Positions 23,601-32,975 of a stretch of 64,000 nucleotides of DNA are shown piece after piece. The notes below the pieces were generated by a model. It was not told the DNA's origin. It worked only from the letters and a program-made list of their open reading frames with translations, and did not search any database. The position numbers and the translations under genes are program-made. Position 1 is the first letter of the stretch. Every line of letters starts with the position of its first letter. This stretch comes from Tricholoma matsutake. Lineage: Eukaryota; Basidiomycota; Agaricomycetes; Agaricales; Tricholomataceae. The stretch covers positions 7,626,001 through 7,690,000 of the forward strand of contig AP026538.1 of assembly GCA_026075535.2 (NCBI GenBank). Reading direction: 5' to 3'.

Positions 23601-25528
23601 ATCAACAGGAATGGCAGCAATTGCCCCGTCGATCAGGCAGGCAGAAGAAAATCCCAAACCGTCCCGGCAATACCTATGGAGAACAGCGACTCCCCTCTGA
23701 CATAGAGAGAGACATTGTGCGTGATCGATATTGGAAGAAGTCTGTAGGTCAAGATTCGGATCATAACCGAACACGACCACGACCTCAACAGCAAGAACCG
23801 GTTGCTGGACCGAGTTCGGCACCCCACGAGAGTGTGCCCGATTCCAATAATCAAGAACATGATTACCCAATGGGGGAACCGGACGAAGCAGGTTATATTA
23901 AAAAGATAACCAAGGAAGGTGGAGATGAGCTTATCCGCTGGCTGTTATCAAAAGCAGTCACACCATCAAGCGGAAAAAGCCTAGTTCCAAACCAATTTCG
24001 CGATATTGCGCACCTACCCCGGCAGCAGCAACTTGAGTGGAAACAGGCTTGTCGTGAAGAGTTAGAGGCTCTTCGCAAGCGACAAGTCTATGATATCGTC
24101 GATCTTCCACATGATCGGAAAACGATCAAAAATAGATGGGTTTTCTCCATGAAATCGGATGGAAGAAAACGAGCCAGACTCGTGGCCAAAGGCTTTTCAC
24201 AAGTCGAAGGCGTTGACTTTGATGAGATTTTCTCACCAGTAGTCTGCTACGAGACCGTACGCCTCATGTTTGCCCTTGCGTCTCTAGAAGGCATGTATAT
24301 GACCGGTCTAGATGTAAAAACTGCATTTTTATATGGCAAACTTGATGAGGAGATCTATATGGATCAACCCGAGGGTTTCAGACTCGAGGGTAAAGAGCGC
24401 AAAGTAATGCGCTTACACCGAGCATTGTATGGCCTTAAACAGGCTTCACTAGCATGGTGGAAAGAGCTAGAGGCATTTATGCGCACCATTGGGTTTGTGC
24501 GCGCCAGCTCCGATGCCAGCATCTTCATACACAAGGATCCTAAGACAGGCAGCATCATTATTGCGCTAGTCTATGTTGATGATGGCTTGTTCATGGGCAA
24601 GAACAAGAAACTTGTGGATGAAAAGAAGAATGCTTGCCTGAAGCATTGGGAGTGCCGTAGTACTGAAAAAGTCACGGAATTCTTAGGCATGCGCGTCACC
24701 CAGACCGCTACAAAAGTCAAACTCGATCAAACAGAATATCTCGCCAAAGTGCTCGAGAGGTTCGAGATGACAAATGCCAAAGTTGCCCCCACTCCGCTCC
24801 CGACTGGCTACAAACCGTCGGAGAACACAGCGACGCCAAATGCGGCACTTAGATCGAAATATCAGTCTGTGATCGGATCTTTATTGTATCTGATGCTCGG
24901 AACGCGACCTGATATCGCTTACACGGTAATCAAGATGTCGCAATTCTCAGCTAATCCTAGCCAAGAACATCTAGACAAAGCAATGTACATAATGCGCTAT
25001 CTGGTGGGAACCCAGAAGTACAGTATAGTCTATGATGGAGAGAAATCCGAGGGGCTGCAGGCCTTCACAGATTCTGATTGGGCAGCTGACACTGTCAAGC
25101 GCTGATCTACAACGGGTTACTTTGCTACTCTAGCGAGTGGCATTGTGTGCTGGCAGTCCCGTTTACAAAAAACTGTAGCACTGTCATCCACAGAAGCCGA
25201 ATATATGGCTCTCTCCGACACTTGTCGGCAGATAGTGTGGATAGAGTCCTTATTCCAGGAACTTGGATATACACTGAAGCGCATACCAATCTGCGCTGAT
25301 AATCAGGGATCCATCTTTATTGGATCAAATCCAGTTCAGGAAAGAAGGACCAAACATATAGACATTCGCTACCACTACACCCGCGAATGCATAGAAAATG
25401 ACAAAGTCACAGTCGTTTTCATTCCTGGAAGTGATAATCCGGCTGACATGTTCACAAAGAACCTTGGCGCCGTCCTATTCAGGAAATTTAGAGACTCTCT
25501 TGGAATTACTTTCGAGATTCAAACTTAG
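20660..25528 (+). pseudogene. copia gag-pol polyprotein, one frame, two TGA stops
   Basis: A single frame of about 1622 residues from ATG 20660 to TAG 25526-25528. Gag occupies about residues 1-330 without a CCHC knuckle that I can see. Protease DSGASKHF lies near 467; integrase has HHCC (WHRRLGH near 609 to CPGC near 645) and catalytic HSD near 673, VDPGGEF near 735 and QNGRAER near 770, which is D,D(35)E spacing. RT has DVKTAFLYG near 1222 and YVDD near 1305; RNase H has TDSDWAAD near 1470, EAEYMAL and ADNQGS. Only TGA at 21641-21643 (between gag and protease) and at 25103-25105 (in RNase H) interrupt it; both fit CGA Arg changed to TGA. All catalytic residues seen are kept. Confidence 0.95.
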
Positions 25529-25560
25529 CTGCTTAGAGTGCTGTACAGTTTGAGGGGGGG

Positions 25561-25834
25561 TGTTGAAATTAATCCCAGTGATGCATGCTGTATACATGAG
25601 GCAATACATGCAGCATACACATGTTACTGCGCTTACTGCGCATACATGCGGTAAACACATTCCTGAGTCATGTGACATCCTTATTATTATGTATATAAGG
25701 AGAACCTGTACCGTAGTAGGAATACAGTGTTCTTACCTCTGCTAACCCTAGCTGTAAGTCTAAGTAAACCCCAGGTAGGTTGTAAGGAACGTGTTGTCTC
25801 TTCCACTGTGCAGCGTATATAGTCTGCTCCAACA
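25561..25834 (+). repeat. 3' LTR of copia C2
   Basis: Same length and sequence as 20137-20410 except two CpG transitions. It follows a G-rich polypurine tract (25550-25560) and is followed by the ATCTA target duplication. Confidence 0.97.
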
Positions 25835-26074
25835 ATCTACCCCTTGGTATGATGTCATTTGGCAGCCTTGATCTGCCTATCTCCGCCTTTTCTATTTTTA
25901 GATTATTATTTGACTTTTGCAGTCTTCACATATACTGGGCATTGGCAAAGGGGTCCTCAGAGTTTTCTCTTTGGATTTCCCTTTGCTAGGTGCACCTCCA
26001 ATCCCTGTAATATGTAGTATAATTTTAGCTTCAGATTTCTCTTTGCTAGAGGCTGAAGTTGCCCTTATACTTGG

Positions 26075-26620
26075 CCACAGCCAATTAATGGTCCAGGTGA
26101 TGATGAACCAGAGTATCTCATGCCTCAACACATTTACATGAACTACATCACCATTCCACCTCAAGAGAGATTGCAATGTCCTAAACCTCATCCACTTTTT
26201 GGGTGAAATTGGACAGAGGATCCTGTTGCAAGAGCAAGAGCAAGGGCATCAGTGGTAGGATCAGCAGTGGTAGGATCGGCAGTGGCATTAACATCACCTT
26301 TGGCAGAGGTAGGATCAGCAGTGGTAGGATCAGCAGTGGTAGGATCAGCAGTGGTAGGATTGGCAGAGGTAGGATTGGCAGCAGCATTAACATCAGCTTT
26401 GGCAGTGGTAGGATTGGCAGTGGTAGGAAATGAAACTGTATGGCAACAGATGACCCCACCATCATCTCAAAACAATCAGCTGCCACAAAGATTGGCTTTA
26501 ATTCCATCAGATTTGGCATTATCAGATGCCTGACATACCCAAAGGACAGCTGATGACCTTGCACAAGAAGAAGCCATCTGCACCCAGAATGTTGGAAGAA
26601 GGCAGAGAATAAAAAAGTAA
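26075..26620 (+). pseudogene. unrecognised repeat-family gene, 3' part
   Basis: Continuation of the gene interrupted at 19944. Frames give EPEYLMPQHIYMNYITIPPQ near 26105, a Val/Gly/Ser/Ala tandem repeat (26236-26430) and a C-terminal block SSQNNQLPQRLALIPSDLAL near 26470, ending RRQRIKK at TAA 26618-26620. TGA codons at 26203-26205 and after LALSDA break it. The join across the solo LTR is supported by the 5-bp target duplication. Function unknown. Confidence 0.5.
26236..26430 (+). repeat. 15-bp coding minisatellite (GTGGTAGGATCAGCA and variants)
   Basis: About ten units encoding variants of Val-Val-Gly-Ser-Ala, interspersed with two ALTSPLA/ALTSALA spacers. Units carry GGATCGGCA, GGATCAGCA or GGATTGGCA at the same place, that is the intact CpG and both of its transition products. 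Confidence 0.85.
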
Positions 26621-26787
26621 AATTGTTGGATTTGGTAATCTGACATATGTGTGAATGGACCATCAGGTGGCCTCTTACCTAAGCAGTCATTTGTATCACA
26701 GGGTTGAGCATGATATAAGTCTTTCAAGGAGTATATGGTTACTCTGAGGGTAGAGCTTATTAGTTAGAAAGTGAATTCTACTGGTAA

Positions 26788-26860
26788 GGCCTGATAGCTC
26801 AGTGGTTAGAGCATCTGGTATATGACCAGAAGGTCCTGGGTTCAATCCCCAGTCTGGTCA
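26788..26860 (+). tRNA. tRNA-like gene, anticodon position TAT (Ile) with unusual A33
   Basis: A 73-nt cloverleaf folds: acceptor GGCCTGA with TCTGGTC (one T-T mismatch, one G-T), D stem GCTC/GAGC, anticodon stem TCTGG/CCAGA with loop TATATGA, T stem CTGGG/CCCAG with loop TTCAATC, and discriminator A. Pol III boxes A and B are well kept, and a TTTT terminator follows at 26865-26868. By position the anticodon is TAT, but base 33 is A rather than the near-universal T. It may be a pseudogene of elongator tRNA-Met (loop TTCATGA would be two changes away) or of Ile(UAU). Confidence 0.7.
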
Positions 26861-26936
26861 TCCTCTTTTCAGAGTTTAATAAAAATTTGCAGGGTAAATT
26901 TACAAAGCAATCTATACACATAAAAAAGTAATAAAT

Positions 26937-29002
26937 GTCCAACTCCTATTCTTTTCTCCCTTGTTTGGTTTCATCTCTATCCTCAGAAGTTCCTGCTCTC
27001 TTCTTTGGGTTTGGCTGAGGGGTGGTGCTTCTTGAATGTAAGGGTGGTGGAGCAGGTGACAAGAGCTGTGGCAACTGGTGTAACTGTGCAGGGGGAGGGG
27101 AGGGGCAGGGCAAGGGGGAAAGCCTTGTTTCAGAGGTATTGGTGCTTGTAGGTGGTCTGAGGGAGACATTGCTGGGAGCTGCCAATGTTGGGTCAGCAGG
27201 GTCAGTATCAGTGAGTAAAGTAGCACTGAAGAGAGGAGGAAGTGGTGGGGCCATGGTCATTGCATGCTGAGCTGTTTCTTGAGTGTCTTGTGGTGTGGCA
27301 GGAGCAACATGTATTACTGGACCAGAGGGAAAATACTTCAGCCTCAACCTGTTTGGCCATGACTGGTCCCTTGGCCTCAGCCATGACCTGCTTGGCATTG
27401 GCACCGAACAACTCTTGCTCCACAGTTTCAGCCATGGGTGCATCCACCATGGCCATAGCCAGTCCCTGGGCATTGGGTTCAGCTTTGACCCTGTGAACTT
27501 GCACAGTAGCCTCATCAACATGATCGGCATCAGCAGCAGATGAGTATTCCTGCAGGACAAACAGTGCAGCAGCCACCACCAGTCCCAGGGCCTCCTCTAC
27601 ATGCTTGGCATATGCCTTTAGCTGCTCATTGATGCAGTGGGCATTGGCATTGGCACCGGGCATCAAGCATGTCTTCATCGGCCCCCATCTCTTTGGCCAT
27701 GCCCATGGCTCATCTCCAACTTGGACTCCCCTGGATGTGGTCGACCCGATCAGCGGTAAACCCATTGTAAAGGACAATGGGTTGGCTGCCACCCTGCAAC
27801 CCAAAGTATGCTTTGAGGTCATACATCCTATTTGAAAGTAAGCTTAGAGTGTCTGACATTTGTTTTATCTGGGCTAGGGGTTCCCACAGTGTCTCTTCCA
27901 CCTACCATGCTTGATCATACATATGTATTTGTGGATTTATGTATTGTGATAAGGAAGACTCACCCTTAAATTTCCCTTTTTCCTGTCGAGTGAACTGCCT
28001 GGGCGACAGTTCCTCTCCACTGGAAGATGGAGCCTTCCTGGCTTTTCTTCTGGCACTGGTCCCTTTCCTTTCTTTGGTCTGGCTGCTGGACCCACATCCT
28101 CTGTGTCACACTGAACTTTGCTCTTACTGCAATAGTAGCATGCCTTTTTGCCATTCACCTGCTCATAGCAATCATGCCCAAGCTGGGCACATCATGAACA
28201 TGGTGTTGCTCTCTGTCTCCCACTCTGGGGTACTCCTCAGGCCTTTAAAGTGTTGTCCCTCTTCCACTTCATCATGGAATTGGCATCAGCATCAGCATTG
28301 CTCTCCATCCCCTCTGTTTCCCCCAGCTCTTCAAACTCCTTGTCAGAAGCCCTGCTCCAGCTCTGTGCAACCTGAACCTTGTCACTACCACTACCTCTTA
28401 CCAGCATAGGTTTCATGGCTGGTGCCAATGGGCACATGTCTCAGCATGGAGCTTTTGCCTGGTGTGTTGGTCTCAATCCTGACACTTCCGCTGGTTCTAT
28501 TGCAGCAGATGGCCCTGGTGCCTGCTCCAGGGCTGCCACTGGTTTGGGCAATGGTTCAACTACTCTGATTCTTGGTTGTTCTGTTTTGGCTGGTGTTGGT
28601 GCCGGTGCCAATGCTGGTGCTGCTGCCCCCAATCCTGAGGCTGATGCTGTTGCCGCAATCCCATGTTTCTCATAAAATATCTTCATTGCCCTCCATTGAC
28701 CTTCAATGAATTCTTGGTCCCCTCCCTTCTCTGACTTTGCCCATACCACACCAAATCCCCACAAGAATGTATCAGCATGGAACACTTTCTGCACATCCTC
28801 CAAGAGAACCTCCTTTTGCCAAGTAAATAATTTTTTTTACACCATGTGAGTGGCACAGTGTCCTGACAGCATGCTGATCCCTTACCAGTGCCCATTTTTG
28901 GTCCTTCATCACAGCCTTGATGTTTCCTTCATGAAGCCCTTTATGGACTGCATTCTCAATTTCACTGATTTGGCTGAGGACTTGTCAGGGTGTAACATTC
29001 AT
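26937..29002 (-). pseudogene. Zn2Cys6-type cluster protein, decayed, multi-exon
   Basis: Likely start ATG 29002 (MNVTP, then a helical stretch QISEIENAVHKGLHEGN). After a poorly defined junction near 28830 one frame runs 28803 to 27964: VFHADTFLWGFGVVWAKSEK, an Ala/Pro-rich middle, an acidic patch, then a cluster with C-x2-C-x6-C-x9-C-x2-C-x6-C spacing (CAQLGHDC and ACYYCSKSKVQC, 28182-28100), which is the fungal Zn(II)2Cys6 pattern. TGA at 28443-28441, 28239-28237 and just inside the first Cys pair interrupts it, each fitting CGA Arg. A 62-bp intron (GTGAGT at 27963 to GTAG at 27902) joins in phase to a coiled-coil-like exon (EETLWEPLAQIKQMSDTL). Further exons with frameshifts reach about 26940. 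Probable DNA-binding regulator-like family; the target is unknown. Confidence 0.6.
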
Positions 29003-29175
29003 GATGAGATGGCTACAGGGTCAGGTTGGATGGATGTTGATATGTGAAATGATGAAAATCAACAATCACGTGTTTTGATAGATCTGATAAATATACACAA
29101 ACAAATAATGTCTGATCTGATCACTGATTAAACACATAAGATAGTGTTATCACCTCTGTTATATTGATCCACACA
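29003..29175. promoter_or_regulatory. divergent intergenic region between two repeat-family genes
   Basis: A 173-bp A/T-rich spacer between the apparent start codons of the minus-strand Zn2Cys6 gene and the plus-strand gene at 29176. It would hold both promoters. No box can be named with confidence. Confidence 0.3.
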
Positions 29176-29730
29176 ATGAGCAATCAGCAGCAAAGCCAGG
29201 TGGATATTTCTGATGGGTATGTCCCTATTGAAGTGACAATGGGCAGCACTATCTAGTGCCCCATTTTATGATTCCAGCCACCCATCAGGTGATGTAGGCA
29301 TATTGCAAGAGGCTGAATTCAATGTGCACAAGGCACATGGGGGGGTAATCTTTCCTTCATCTCAAAGTGTCAATGCCGCATCTCTGGCCAATGCCACATC
29401 TCTGGCCAATGCCACATCTCTGGCCAATGCCACATCTCTGGCCAATGCCATGTCTCTGGCCAATGCCATGTCTTATTGGCTAATGTCGTGTATCCACTGA
29501 CTACAGTCTGGAAACATGACCAATGAACCATACTATGCTATGGCCCAAAACCAGCTCATACTACCTGCCGATCCAGTAAGTGTCTTCATCCTACATTTGT
29601 GTGGCTATATTAGTTGATCCTGTTGCAGAACTTGACAGACAGGGAGTTGTTGAGCTACCATGCTGAAGTGAAAGCCCTGCAAACCCAGCTTGGCATGTCA
29701 TACATGGATGCCAGTCATGCCTCTACATGG
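29176..29730 (+). pseudogene. small unrecognised gene interrupted by copia C3, 5' part
   Basis: Start ATG 29176 (MSNQQQSQVDISDGYVPIEV). After a frame change come EAEFNVHKAHGGVIFPSSQS, an Ala/Ser/Leu/Asn tandem repeat (29371-29474), a TGA at 29499-29501 and then QSGNMTNEPYYAMAQNQLIL. A 53-bp intron (GTAAGT at 29576 to TTGCAG at 29628) joins in phase to LTDRELLSYHAEVKALQTQL. The exon is cut by C3 at 29730 and resumes at 48827. One base is missing near 29718 (probably from CATCGCC), which shifts the frame at the junction. A helical, possibly coiled-coil C-terminus. Function unknown; it is head to head with the Zn2Cys6 gene. Confidence 0.55.
29371..29474 (+). repeat. 18-bp coding tandem repeat (TCTCTGGCCAATGCC plus variable codon)
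   Basis: Five to six units of 18 bp in the small gene. The variable triplet after GCC is GCA, ACA or ATG. All are explained by one ancestral GCG whose two CpGs decayed to CA or TG in different units. Confidence 0.85.
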
Positions 29731-30073
29731 TGTTGAAAATGCACCGTGAGTTTCACCATTGATGTGTCTCTTGATGCATGTGCTATATTTAGCTTCCCCC
29801 TTTGATGTGTGCATATGGTCCATCTCATGCTTCCCCTTGTCCCTTTTCCCTTTATTCTTTTTGTCACTCATGATACATATATATATGATAGTTAAATACA
29901 GTCACTTGTATAGAGACTGAGGTGAGCATCATTTATACTGCATTCTCATTGATTGCTACTTACTGTACTTGTAGTCTGATCTTGTTTATACTAGGTACAG
30001 TAGACACAATCCCCAAAGTCACTTGTATAGAGACTGAGTCTGATCTTGTTTATACTAGGATTAACTTTCTACA
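29731..30073 (+). repeat. 5' LTR of copia C3
   Basis: Starts TGTTGAAAATGCACC and ends ACTTTCTACA, 343 bp. It holds a duplicated block (CACTTGTATAGAGACTGAG near 29902 and 30020) that the 3' LTR has only once, which accounts for the 49-bp length difference. A TATATATATG run lies near 29880. Confidence 0.9.
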
Positions 30074-30084
30074 GGTTATGGGCC
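30074..30084 (+). other. primer-binding site, initiator tRNA-Met anticodon arm type (C3)
   Basis: GGTTATGGGCC directly abuts the LTR and matches the first 11 bases of the C2 primer-binding site, although C2 and C3 are different copia families. Confidence 0.75.
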
Positions 30085-30280
30085 ACTCCCATCATATTTG
30101 AATGATGAAAGAAAGTATCCTAGCCACTCAATGTCTTCCTATGTCATTCTTTTAATCCACTTGTCTGGTCACTTAGATCTAAGATCAATTTCTTTGTCTG
30201 TCACAGACGCACCTGGTATTCAGCATGTTCCCCCTTTTATTCTTTGATGCTTTACTACCTATCATTGTCATCTTTCCATT

Positions 30281-32370
30281 ATGTCTCTTGATGCTACTGC
30301 CTCTCCATCTGTTTCCCTTATCAAACTATCTGTTCAGTATACTGGCAAGAAGCTGGACAAACTCAAGTCCAACTACAAAGAATGGTGTGAAGAAATTATA
30401 ATTGCTCTCTCTCTCAACAGCCTCTACAAATATGTTGTTGGTGGTATTCCCAAGCCTGACCCTATTGGACACCATGCCCTTGTTAATTGGAAGGCAAATT
30501 CTTGTCTTGCATATGTGTTCATCGCATTGAGTGTCTCTCCCTCTGAAAGACAATTCCTTGACATCACAAAGGTGCCTGATGTCAATTGGAAGGTTCTTCA
30601 GGATTGTCATCAGAAGGAAGGGCCTGTTTGCCAAGTCCAGCTCCTACAGCAGGTGCTATCTGTTCAATGCACAAAGGACATTCCCCTCCCTGAAACGGCA
30701 GAGAAGATATGCACCCTGATTGAGCAAGCATTTGCAATGGGTGATATAAAGGCTGACCTCCTTTGTTGCATTGCTCTTCTTAATTCACTTAGTGACAATT
30801 TCCCCCATGCTTGCTCCATTATATCTCGCAACATTGCCGCTTCAGCCAATCAAGCCCCATATGGTTCCAAGGATATTCATTTGTTCCTGGAGAATGAACA
30901 GTCCTTGCTTGAGAATGACTACCACAATGATTCATGACCCCACCTTGCACTCATGGCACAACCCAGGAATAACAAGTCGCCCAGTGTCCCTACTTGTGCA
31001 AACTCAGGATGTGGGAGACAGGGGCATACTAAGGAGTATTGTATTTGACCTGGTGGCAGTATGGCTGGGAAGGCTATTGAGGAGTTGAAGGCTGCTCGTA
31101 AAGCAGTGCACAAGAGGAAGCCACTTGTTAACAACAACCCCAAGATTCCCATTACAGTCAAAGACATCAATGGCCATGCATTCACTGTCATGGTTGATTC
31201 GGACACCACTCCTACCACCACCCCAGAATTTGTGGGACTTGCTTCCAATCCTATATCCACAGCCTCTGTCGACACGTTGGAATATGAGGGTTGGGTTGTC
31301 ACTGAGGAGGAGCCCATTACTACTGTTGATTGGAGCATTCATATTACCACTTCTGACATCACACTCGCTGTCGAGCCTCTCAGACAAACACATCATTCTA
31401 GTATCACCACGGATGGTTTCCCTTTCATTATTGACTCAGGTGCGACAGTACATATCTCACCTATCAAGTCCGATTTCTTCACCCTCCGTCCCATTCCATC
31501 CTGATCAGTCAAAGGCATTGGTGGTTTGACTATTGCTGCCATGGGAGTCGGTGACATAAAGTTAAGAATAGCCCGAGGCACATCAATTGTCTTATGTAAT
31601 GTCCTCTACATTCCTAATTTGGCAGTCTGACTCATTTTAGTTGGAACATTGGCAGATGACTCCAATGCCATGGCACATTTTGATAGTGATAAATGCTGGA
31701 TCACTGATAAATCCACTGATGCACTCATAGCTCATGGATCGAGAATGTCCAAGAAGCTTTATTTATTTCGCATTCACTCAGCGTCCATCAACCACACACT
31801 CACTGTTTACAAATCCCCGACTCTGGAGACATGGCATCGTCGCCTTGGACATGCAAATTACCAGTTGATCTGGGACATGGCTAAGAAAGGTACCCTCATA
31901 GGAGCACCTATCACATCTATGTTAGCCACCTAAATGTGAATCATGCATTCTGGGCAAGCAGGTGAAGATGCCTGTCCCAAAGAAGCATGAGGAGGGACTG
32001 GGTCATAGAGTGACAAGAAGACTTGAGAAGGTGTGGGTTGATCTGTCGGGTCAACATGCAGTGAAGTCATACCAAAAACTTGTATGTCATGGATATTGTT
32101 GATGATTACACATCATTCCCTTGGTCCATACCCTTGCAAAATAAGGACAATTCTTTTCCTGAATTGAGAGCTTGGGAACTTGCTTGGGAGAATGAAACAG
32201 GACTCAAGGTTGGAACTTACATCACTGATAATGGTGAGCTTAAGTCCCATGAGATGGAACAATGGCTGAAATCTCGGGGTACTGACCAATGTTTCATGGC
32301 ACCACACACATCAGCACATATAGGTCGGGTTGAACAAATGCATAGGACTCTCATGGCTAAAACCTGTACC
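30281..32370 (+). pseudogene. copia C3 gag, protease and first part of integrase
   Basis: One frame from ATG 30281: gag (SVQYTGKKLDKLKSNYKEWC), a knuckle-like CANSGCGRQGHTKEYC near 31000, protease IIDSGATVHIS near 31430, integrase zinc finger TWHRRLGHANYQLIW near 31830, and catalytic part with VVDDYTSF-like IVDDYTSF near 32098, ITDNGELKS near 32222 and GRVEQMHRT near 32325. TGA codons at 30935, 31040, 31502 and 31628 all sit in frame; a one-base insertion near 31930 shifts the frame. Cut by G1 after GTACCATGGG at 32375; the coding trace resumes at 40058. Confidence 0.85.
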
Positions 32371-32375
32371 ATGGG

Positions 32376-32810
32376 TGTAAGGGGACTAGGGGGACTAGAG
32401 GGGGTGCCCTGTGTGTTTCTCCTATTCTTTACTTTTGTTCTACATTTTTCCTCACTTCATTTCCTTCTATTCTTCATTTTCTATGATTTTCCGGATTTTA
32501 TTACTAATTTCCCTTTCTATCATGTTTGTGCATATTGACAGTTTTATATTTAGAGACAGAGCACCCCTTCCGACATCTACCCCCTTGGTATGATGTCATT
32601 TGGTGGCCTTGATCTGCCTATCTCTGCCTTTTCTATTTTTAGGTTATTATTTGATTTTTGTTGTCTTCACATATACTGGGCATCGGCAAAGGGATCCTTA
32701 GAGTTTTCTCTTCGGATTTCCCTTTGCTAGGTGCACCCCCAATCCCTGTAATATGTAGTATAATTTTAACTTCAGATTTCCCTTTGCTAGAGGCTGAGGT
32801 TGCCCTTATA
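32376..32810 (+). repeat. 5' LTR of G1
   Basis: Starts TGTAAGGGGACTAGGGG and ends GGTTGCCCTTATA. It holds two direct copies of TTTCCCTTTGCTAG about 60 bp apart (near 32716 and 32777). AGAGTTTTCT at 32700-32709 is the proposed primer segment. Confidence 0.93.
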
Positions 32811-32812
32811 GT

Positions 32813-32822
32813 AGAAAACTCT
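32813..32822 (+). other. probable self-priming site of the G family
   Basis: AGAAAACTCT lies two bases after the 5' LTR and is exactly complementary to AGAGTTTTCT inside the LTR (32700-32709). The same pair occurs in G2 (42902-42911 with 42789-42798) and G3 (60757-60766 with 60870-60879 on the minus strand). This is the arrangement of Tf1/sushi-type elements whose own RNA 5' end primes minus-strand synthesis. No tRNA-type site is visible here. Confidence 0.5.
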
Positions 32823-32975
32823 CTCCTAAGGCCCAAAATCATGAACGCACTGCCCAAGATAGGCAGGTACGGAGTGGACAACACTTCCCAAAGCTCCACA
32901 GACTCCCTACACACCGTTCCAGACAGTCCTGCCTTTACTGCACTGCCATTTTCGCCAAATGTACCCCCTAGCGAC

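Larger units (their letters stand above)
20137..25834 (+). mobile_element. Ty1/copia retrotransposon C2, complete and nearly intact
   Basis: 5.7 kb with identical-length LTRs (274 bp), perfect 5-bp target duplication ATCTA (20132-20136 and 25835-25839), a primer-binding site right after the 5' LTR, one polyprotein frame, and a polypurine tract TTTGAGGGGGGG just before the 3' LTR. The LTRs differ at only two positions, both CpG transitions, so insertion was recent compared with everything around it. Base composition (many CpGs kept) also sets it apart. Confidence 0.97.
19945..26069 (+). mobile_element. solo LTR of the G-type gypsy family, interrupted by copia C2
   Basis: 19945-20136 and 25840-26069 join to a 422-bp LTR that matches the 426-435 bp LTRs of G1, G2 and G3 (TGTAAGGGGACTAGGGG start, GTTGCCCTTATA end). 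Flanks are CTCGG (19940-19944) and CTTGG (26070-26074), a 5-bp target duplication differing by one C to T at a CpG. No internal gypsy sequence is present, so it is a solo LTR left by recombination. Confidence 0.9.

Noticed and set aside
30281..31340. Possible immune-type or secreted system in the cluster of short frames.
   Set aside because: All frames fit copia gag and protease; there is no signal peptide or other gene.
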